Shown here one piece after another: positions 5,045-5,170 of a DNA stretch of 5,170 nt (the first letter of the stretch is position 1; each line of letters begins with the position of its first letter). A model generated the notes under the pieces. That model did not search any database and had not been told where the DNA came from. It saw nothing but the letters and a program-made list of their open reading frames with translations. Source of the stretch: Chthoniobacter sp. (GTDB lineage Bacteria; Verrucomicrobiota; Verrucomicrobiia; Chthoniobacterales; Chthoniobacteraceae). The DNA lies in assembly GCA_025351065.1 (NCBI GenBank), contig JANXWQ010000260.1:1-5170 (forward strand), given 5' to 3'. The position numbers were made by a program, and so were the translations under genes.

Positions 5045-5170
5045 CCAGCCCACCGAGACGCTCGCCGAGGTCTGCGCGCGCAATGAAAACCTGCCCGTGG
5101 ACGAAGTCATCGCCCACATCCTCGAAAGCCACGAGGCCGACGCCAAAATCCTCATCGTCCCCGCCGACCT
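5043..5170 (+). repeat. Outer arm of the 128-bp inverted repeat: fold-back copy of rhodanese-like gene sequence
   Basis: Read on the plus strand in frame from 5043, this codes for FQPTETLAEVCARNENLPVD and onward to VPADL, identical to residues 41-82 of the rhodanese-like protein encoded on the other strand at 4716-4589. It has no start or stop, replaces the upstream part of hemL, and reaches the window end. Exact identity, lack of mutation and the terminal position favour an assembly or amplification fold-back, not a second gene copy. Confidence 0.9.

Noticed and set aside
5043..5170. A second rhodanese-like gene on the plus strand
   Set aside because: It is an exact inverted copy of 4589-4716, has no start, and reaches the window end; a fold-back artefact is simpler.

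Overview
The window is G+C-rich bacterial DNA with every recognisable gene on the minus strand. The gene set is a PQQ-type secreted beta-propeller protein opening with a WPQWRGPNRDG motif, a family PL10 pectate lyase, SufT, a NifU-type scaffold and a Cys-poor DUF1858-like/rhodanese protein. Together with the near absence of Shine-Dalgarno sequences, this suggests a Verrucomicrobiota-like (possibly opitutacean) or related environmental bacterium. That assignment is inference from family impressions; no marker gene in the window settles it.

Read in the direction of transcription (right to left), the layout is: the C-terminal end of glutamate-1-semialdehyde aminotransferase (hemL, 5044-4862); a two-domain rhodanese-like protein (4836-4288); a palindromic repeat (4278-4170); a NifU/IscU-type Fe-S scaffold (4149-3646); a two-gene toxin-antitoxin cassette with a GTGA overlap (3599-3070); sufT (3008-2454); a secreted PL10 pectate lyase starting 3 nt after the sufT stop (2450-1134); a second palindromic repeat (1095-1031); and a secreted PQQ-like propeller gene (943 downward). 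The core theme is Fe-S cluster assembly or maturation (scaffold, SufT, probable sulfur-handling or regulatory rhodanese-like protein). A plasmid-style toxin-antitoxin pair is wedged between two of these genes, and polysaccharide-degradation and propeller genes follow downstream.

Both ends of the window look non-native. On the left, the propeller gene runs in frame, at a shared Gly-Val-Ser-Ala stretch, into the C-terminal ~80 residues of a Bcp-type peroxiredoxin with different codon use. On the right, hemL is interrupted at about 5043 and the last 128 bases are an exact inverted copy of part of the rhodanese-like gene (4589-4716). The simplest reading is that this is a whole metagenome or amplified-DNA contig with chimeric tails, not a new fusion enzyme or a new inverted-repeat element. 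I did not find a convincing new multi-gene system. The most biologically interesting points are the rhodanese-like protein whose active-site loop has Asp where Cys is expected, the NifU scaffold with a Pro/Ala tail in place of an Nfu domain, and the pyrimidine-rich leaders before most start codons.
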